Shown in pieces: positions 16,701 to 18,869 of a DNA stretch of 18,869 bases. The position numbers were made by a program, and so were the translations under genes. Position 1 is the stretch's first letter; each line of letters starts with the position of its first letter. The notes below the pieces were generated by a model that saw only the letters and a list, made by a program, of their open reading frames with translations, ran no database searches and was not told the origin of the DNA. This DNA is from an uncultured Porphyromonadaceae bacterium (GTDB taxonomy: Bacteria; Bacteroidota; Bacteroidia; Bacteroidales; Muribaculaceae): contig CABRZA010000030.1 of assembly GCA_902475285.1 (NCBI GenBank), positions 1-18,869 on the forward strand, given 5' to 3'.

Positions 16701-18163
16701 TTGTAGGTGTATTCGTAGGCCACGGCGAGGACCTCGTCGGCGTTGAGCGAGCTCTTTATCGATATATAGCCCAGGGTACTGTTGAGGGTATATTCAGTCT
16801 CGGCCAGCAGGCGCGCGCTTTCCACTTTCTCGTAGTCGCGGCCGCCGGTGATGCCATAGGCCGACAGCGGCTCGAGGGCCTGCGTGACGGTGTTGATGTT
16901 GCGCGCCGAGGGGTAGTCGTTCTTTATGACGCTCAGAAGGTTGTTGGAGCTGTTCGACGGATTTGCCTGCGATGTATTGGGCACCCAATAGTCGGAGGCA
17001 AGGTGCGAGTTCTCGCCAAGGTCCATGAAGCCCACGAAGTTGCGTGCCTGCTCATACTTGCCGCTTTTGTTGGTTACCCACACTTCGATGCGCGTGATTT
17101 TGACACCCGACGACACATACGGCAGGCGCGAGGCGAACTGGTCGTAGTTGTCGCGGAAGAAATGCGCCAGGAAGTAGTGGCGGTTCTGGTCGTATTCGTC
17201 GGCATTGACGGTGAACTCGGTGGTCTGCGCGCCGCCCTTGCTGCTTACGGTCTTCGACTCGGAGTTCTGCTGCGACACCAGCGCTGTGGCCGTAAGTTTG
17301 CCGAACTGCAGCTTGGCCTTGATGCCGAAGAGGGCCGTACTGCCTCGGATAAGCGACGAACCGGTGGTCATCGACACGTTGCCGGCCTCGATGCTCTTCA
17401 CTATGTCGTCTTCCTTGCCTTCGTAGGCCAGTTTGAGGTTCTTGGAGTCGAAGTCGAAGGTAGCGTCGGTGTTGTAGGTCATGTTGAACTTCATGCGGTC
17501 GCCCACACCGGCGGCGATGGTGGCCTGTATCTTCTGATCGAAGTCGAAGTAGGTCTTGCGGCGTGCCGAGAGCGACAGCGACGGATTGTCGGTCTTGTTG
17601 CTCTTGATGCCCATCTGCACCTGCACGGAACCCTGCGTTTTGAGCGAGACTCCGCCCGGGCCGAAGATTTTCTCCAAAGGGCCGAGGGCGAAGTTCATGT
17701 CGAAGATGTTGAAGGGTTCCTTCTCCTTCGACGTGAAGAGCTCGGTGTTGCGCTCGCGGTAGTAACGCTGCATGGAGCGGCGCAGCTGCCAGTTGTTGTA
17801 CTGCTGGGCGGTGAGAAGAAAGGGAGTGGCTATGTCGCGATCGCCCAGAAGGGTGCGCACTATGTAGCAACCCGTGGCGGGGTCGTACTCGGCTACGGTC
17901 TTGATGTTCGACGGCGTGGCGAGGTCGTAGGCCAGCTCGTCGCGCATGAGGTCATCGTAGCTGCGCGGCACACCGGGGGGTATCGGCATGGGCAGCGGCA
18001 CGCTGTCGCCGGGAGCGGCGGGAGGCAGCACGGCAGGCGCGGGAGGCGTCACGGTGGGTGTGTAGTACTGTCCGCGCACGGGCACAGCCAAAGCCACCGA
18101 CAGCAAGGCCATCAGCAGCAGGCAGATAAATGTGCGGTATGCGACGCGGATTGGTTTACACAT
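10718..18163 (-). CDS. sprA: SprA, outer-membrane translocon of the type IX secretion system
   Basis: SprA (Sov in Porphyromonas) is the very large outer-membrane beta-barrel through which type IX cargo leaves the periplasm. The 2481-aa length fits the family (about 2400-2500). An N-terminal basic and hydrophobic signal peptide (1-31, probable cleavage after VRG) is followed by a proline-rich stretch (about 37-67). The SprA N-terminal region follows, with NFALGPLEKIFGPGGVSLKTQGS (split around 157-179), RRKTYFDFDQ (201-210) and the tyrosine/asparagine-rich barrel strands. The remainder is a long series of amphipathic beta-strands with periplasmic and extracellular insertions, ending in a strand SSYGLSLNLSLAR. 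It starts 21 nt after the ruvA stop; ruvA-sprA adjacency is also known in other Bacteroidota. No frameshift or internal stop. Other T9SS parts are not in this window. Confidence 0.96.
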   Translation of the reverse strand: MCKPIRVAYRTFICLLLMALLSVALAVPVRGQYYTPTVTPPAPAVLPPAAPGDSVPLPMPIPPGVPRSYDDLMRDELAYDLATPSNIKTVAEYDPATGCYIVRTLLGDRDIATPFLLTAQQYNNWQLRRSMQRYYRERNTELFTSKEKEPFNIFDMNFALGPLEKIFGPGGVSLKTQGSVQVQMGIKSNKTDNPSLSLSARRKTYFDFDQKIQATIAAGVGDRMKFNMTYNTDATFDFDSKNLKLAYEGKEDDIVKSIEAGNVSMTTGSSLIRGSTALFGIKAKLQFGKLTATALVSQQNSESKTVSSKGGAQTTEFTVNADEYDQNRHYFLAHFFRDNYDQFASRLPYVSSGVKITRIEVWVTNKSGKYEQARNFVGFMDLGENSHLASDYWVPNTSQANPSNSSNNLLSVIKNDYPSARNINTVTQALEPLSAYGITGGRDYEKVESARLLAETEYTLNSTLGYISIKSSLNADEVLAVAYEYTYNGQVYQVGEFSGDITSTDQSLYLKMLKSTTTSPYLPMWDLMMKNVYSLGGYQIQKNKFKLNIKYLSDTTGTQINYLPVPGLNNQSLLQVMNLDRIDSNEESNPDGFFDFIDGYTILPSTGKVIFPVVEPFGEHLARKINNPALAQQYVYQELYDSTLVVARQYADKNKFIITGEYMASAGSQIRLNAMNVPRGSVIVTAGGVQLTENSDYTVDYAMGIVTITNQSIIDSGQNISVTLENQSMFSTQRKTLLGLDLQYQLNKNLNFGATVLHFSEKALIEKVNIGDETVNNSMIGFNMAYNGEFMWLTNLLNKIPTVNAVQPSRLSLTAEYAQLLPHAQKSGSNKGSSYIDDFENTQTGIDLRSPYSWFLASTPYDPAPDALFPEAALSNDPAYGKNRALLNWYYIDRLFTQRNSSMCPGYIKSDLEQLSNPYVREVTTEEIFPGREIGYGESSIIQTLNLSYYPTERGPYNLDATDVAADGSLLYPEKRWGGIMRRMDNTNFEQSNIEYVQFWLLNPFLDPNNENYEGGDLYINFGEVSEDILKDGLKSYENGIPVDGNDQYLKETVWGRVSSQNSLTYSFDNATGARIRQDVGLDGLHNDDEFVFPSYQNYLTELTRKLDAGTVEAMQANLFSPLNDPAGDNYHFYRGYDYDEQRLGILERYKRYNGVEGNSLSPEDAPDPLYQSSRSVPDVEDINQDNTLNEYERYFQYRVSIRPEDLVVGRNFITDKQTKLVATRSGTPLEVEWYQFKIPLSDYEKVVGTISDLSTVRFARMFMTGFKKPTHLRFATFELVRGEWRTYDFNLNTRGDAPATGQLDVSVVNIEENAERTPVNYVLPPGVTRINDPGQSQITQLNEQSMSLKLTGLAAGDARGVYRNTQLDLRNYKRLQMWVHAEALIDNPTATRSGDMSVFVRLGSDVKNNFYEYEVPLELTEPGTYNRYLSSDQYLVWPRSNYLDFNLQCLVDLKGDRNRAKRAEESGVGYGTLYTGRDPDNERNRIAVMGNPSLSDVRVILIGVRNNAATTKDAIVWVNELKVTDFNEAGGYAFKANATLNMSDIATLNVGAHVETAGFGSVDQSLNERRLDDYQQYNVAVQADLGRFLPEKAKLRAPVYYSMTKEKTSPKYNPLDQDVLLKDALDDCTTKQERDSISAYAIERTTIQNFSVSGLKFDVQSKKPMPWDPANFTVNFSFTKQTKNDPTTEYEYTNDYRGSLAYSYSPFIKPFKPFKNLKGKSKNVKFLKDWELQWLPNNISFLTSMSRYYYEQQTRSETDAMFQLPVSVSKNWLWDRQLSLSWNITKSLSLSFNSNTSARIEETVGAVNKRLFPDKYRDWKDTVWQSIKSMGTPWSYNQTFTGQYKAPFSKIAFLDFLTGSVNYNATYRWERGATIDGVRLGNSIANQAAWTADGRINFETFYNKIPILKSVTRRFANTRPSNTPPKKARRFERTYQLQPDTNLVIKHNLRTKKYKLTAVTTDGKPFPVKTKEIDNNTLEVLTRGSENVKFTIIEVLKDEKSLAREIGEYALRFVASPRSISVRYRNTRSLSLPLFRPDIGNIFGQTRSAGPMSPGLDFAFGFTDESYIKRALDRGWLITDDGQTSPAVWSRANELNIEAQFEIAKGLKVQLTFNRTDNRNSQVQFMYADMPTSLSGSYTKTHCAILTALKSSSAADGYNSPTFNQFLANIPEIRNRVEAQYAGTLYPDGGFMSGNPLAGKPFNPATGTVSETSSDVLIPAFVAAYTKRNAAKQTLDPFPSFSSVLPNWRITYDGLINLGNMRNIFKSFTLSHAYQCTYSVGSYSSYLNWAAVNGSGTLGYTLDELTGQPIPSSPYNISSVAITERFAPLIGFNATLKNELQVSVEYRDQRTLTLNSAAGQLVEATSKGITVGAGYKIVGFNTILKMKGSQQGVSNDLTLNADFSWQNNQALIRRIEGNYTQPTSGTNTININFTASYVLSKRLTLSAYFDHQVNSPIVTTNSYPTTNSSYGLSLNLSLAR

Positions 18164-18184
18164 CCAGTTGTGGTCGGTTCAATG

Positions 18185-18769
18185 TCAGAGCATCGACAGC
18201 GCCTTTTTCACGGCGGCCTCGACCTTGAGGGCGGGGTCGGCGCTGAAGAGGGTCTTGAGGGCTTTCTCGCTCTGCTTGCGGTCGAAACCGAGCATGGTGA
18301 GAGCGCCCAAAGCCTCGTCGTAGGCGTCGTTGTGCGATGCGGCTTGTATGCTTAACGTAATATCGGCCGCTTTTATTTTGTCGCGGAGGTCGACAATTAT
18401 ACGTTCTGCCGTTTTGGCGCCTATGCCCTTGATGCTTTTTAGGCGTTTCACATCGCCCGAAGAGATTACGGCGGCAAGTTCGTCGCCTTGAAGAGCCGAC
18501 ACGATGAGCAATGCCGTGGCAGCTCCCACGCCGCTGACTCCTATGAGCTCGCGGAAAAGCTCGCGCTCGCGCTCCTCGGCGAAACCGTAGAGCACCCACG
18601 CGTCCTCGCGGATAACTTCGTGCACATACACGCGCCCTTCGGCTTTGCCGTCGAGGGCCGAGAAGGTGCCCAGCGATATGTTGAGACGAAAGCCCAAACC
18701 CGATGTGGTCTCCATGACCACCGACGCCGGCGTGAGCCCCGATATCTTTCCTTTAATATATTCTAACAT
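18185..18769 (-). CDS. ruvA: Holliday junction branch migration complex subunit RuvA
   Basis: RuvA binds Holliday junctions as a tetramer and loads the RuvB motor during recombination and repair. The 194 aa are of normal length: an OB-fold domain (1-62, MLEYIKGKISGLTPASVVME), two helix-hairpin-helix motifs (LIGVSGVGAATAL, 75-87, and IKGIGAKTAERIIVDL, 113-128), a flexible linker (about 134-147) and the RuvB-interacting C-terminal domain (148-194, with LGALTMLGFDRKQSEKAL). sprA follows after 21 nt. There is no clear promoter in the 31 nt upstream, so it may be read from the preceding gene. Confidence 0.96.
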   Translation of the reverse strand: MLEYIKGKISGLTPASVVMETTSGLGFRLNISLGTFSALDGKAEGRVYVHEVIREDAWVLYGFAEERERELFRELIGVSGVGAATALLIVSALQGDELAAVISSGDVKRLKSIKGIGAKTAERIIVDLRDKIKAADITLSIQAASHNDAYDEALGALTMLGFDRKQSEKALKTLFSADPALKVEAAVKKALSML

Positions 18770-18800
18770 AGCTAATTACTTTTTCCCAAGTCATTGATAC

Positions 18801-18869
18801 TTACCAGCCGCCCGATGCGCCGCCGCCGCCGGTAAAGCCGCCGCCGAAGCCGCCGCCCGAAAAGCCGCC
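18801..18869 (-). CDS. C-terminal end of a glycine-rich protein, probably TPM/YgcG family (partial)
   Basis: Only the last 22 codons before a TAA stop at 18801-18803 are in the window; the gene runs off the right edge. The residues are glycine-rich with interspersed phenylalanine and end GGGGASGGW. This is the characteristic tail of TPM-domain membrane proteins (YgcG type), whose C-termini commonly read GGGGxSGxW. The catalytic or TPM domain is outside the window, so the family call rests on the tail alone. It lies 31 nt upstream of ruvA on the same strand and could be cotranscribed. Confidence 0.6.
   Translation of the reverse strand, partial: GGFSGGGFGGGFTGGGGASGGW

Noticed and set aside
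17003..18355. 450-aa plus-strand frame opposite the 5' end of sprA and the end of ruvA
   Set aside because: Antisense shadow spanning two real genes; no domain or start signals.
18804..18869. GCC/CCG-rich stretch as a tandem DNA repeat
   Set aside because: It is explained by the codons of a glycine-rich protein tail ending in Trp and a stop codon.

Overview
The window looks like chromosomal DNA of a Bacteroidota bacterium, most likely order Bacteroidales. Four things point there: a full-length SprA, the outer-membrane translocon of the type IX secretion system; a DUF4290 protein and a TapB-like protein, both typical of this phylum; three promoters of the Bacteroidota type (TTTG, 19-20 nt, TAnnTTTG); and gene starts without a strong Shine-Dalgarno sequence. 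The DNA looks GC-rich for the order by eye. I cannot fix the family or genus. Coding density is very high, and I see no mobile element, CRISPR array, tRNA or rRNA gene.

Layout. (1) 1-1511: a plus-strand monocistronic unit for trigger factor with its own promoter. It ends at a perfect hairpin flanked by A and T runs, which also serves the convergent minus-strand operon. (2) 1595-5930, minus strand, read right to left: DUF4290 protein, RimM, a small acidic protein of unknown function, an OmpA-domain protein, replicative helicase DnaB, and a membrane polyferredoxin. A good promoter precedes DUF4290. Two of the junctions are ATGA overlaps that share the same 11 bases. (3) 5999-9761, minus: glutamyl-tRNA synthetase, overlapping by ATGA a Kdo transferase (WaaA), then an ArgC-like protein that has lost the catalytic cysteine and other active-site motifs. 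A good promoter precedes gltX. (4) 9858-18869, minus: the C-terminal end of a glycine-rich protein (probably TPM/YgcG family), RuvA, SprA (2481 aa, about 40% of the window), and a secreted TapB/DUF3108-like protein, closed by a strong intrinsic terminator with a second hairpin beside it.

Functionally most of this is housekeeping: nascent-chain folding, ribosome maturation, tRNA charging, replication, Holliday-junction processing and lipid A-core synthesis. The envelope component is the SprA translocon and two exported proteins. No new multi-gene system is evident. The items most worth following up are the ArgC-like pseudoenzyme beside waaA, the unknown acidic protein between rimM and the OmpA gene, the exported TapB-like protein downstream of sprA, and the paired, mutually complementary hairpins at 9867-9927.
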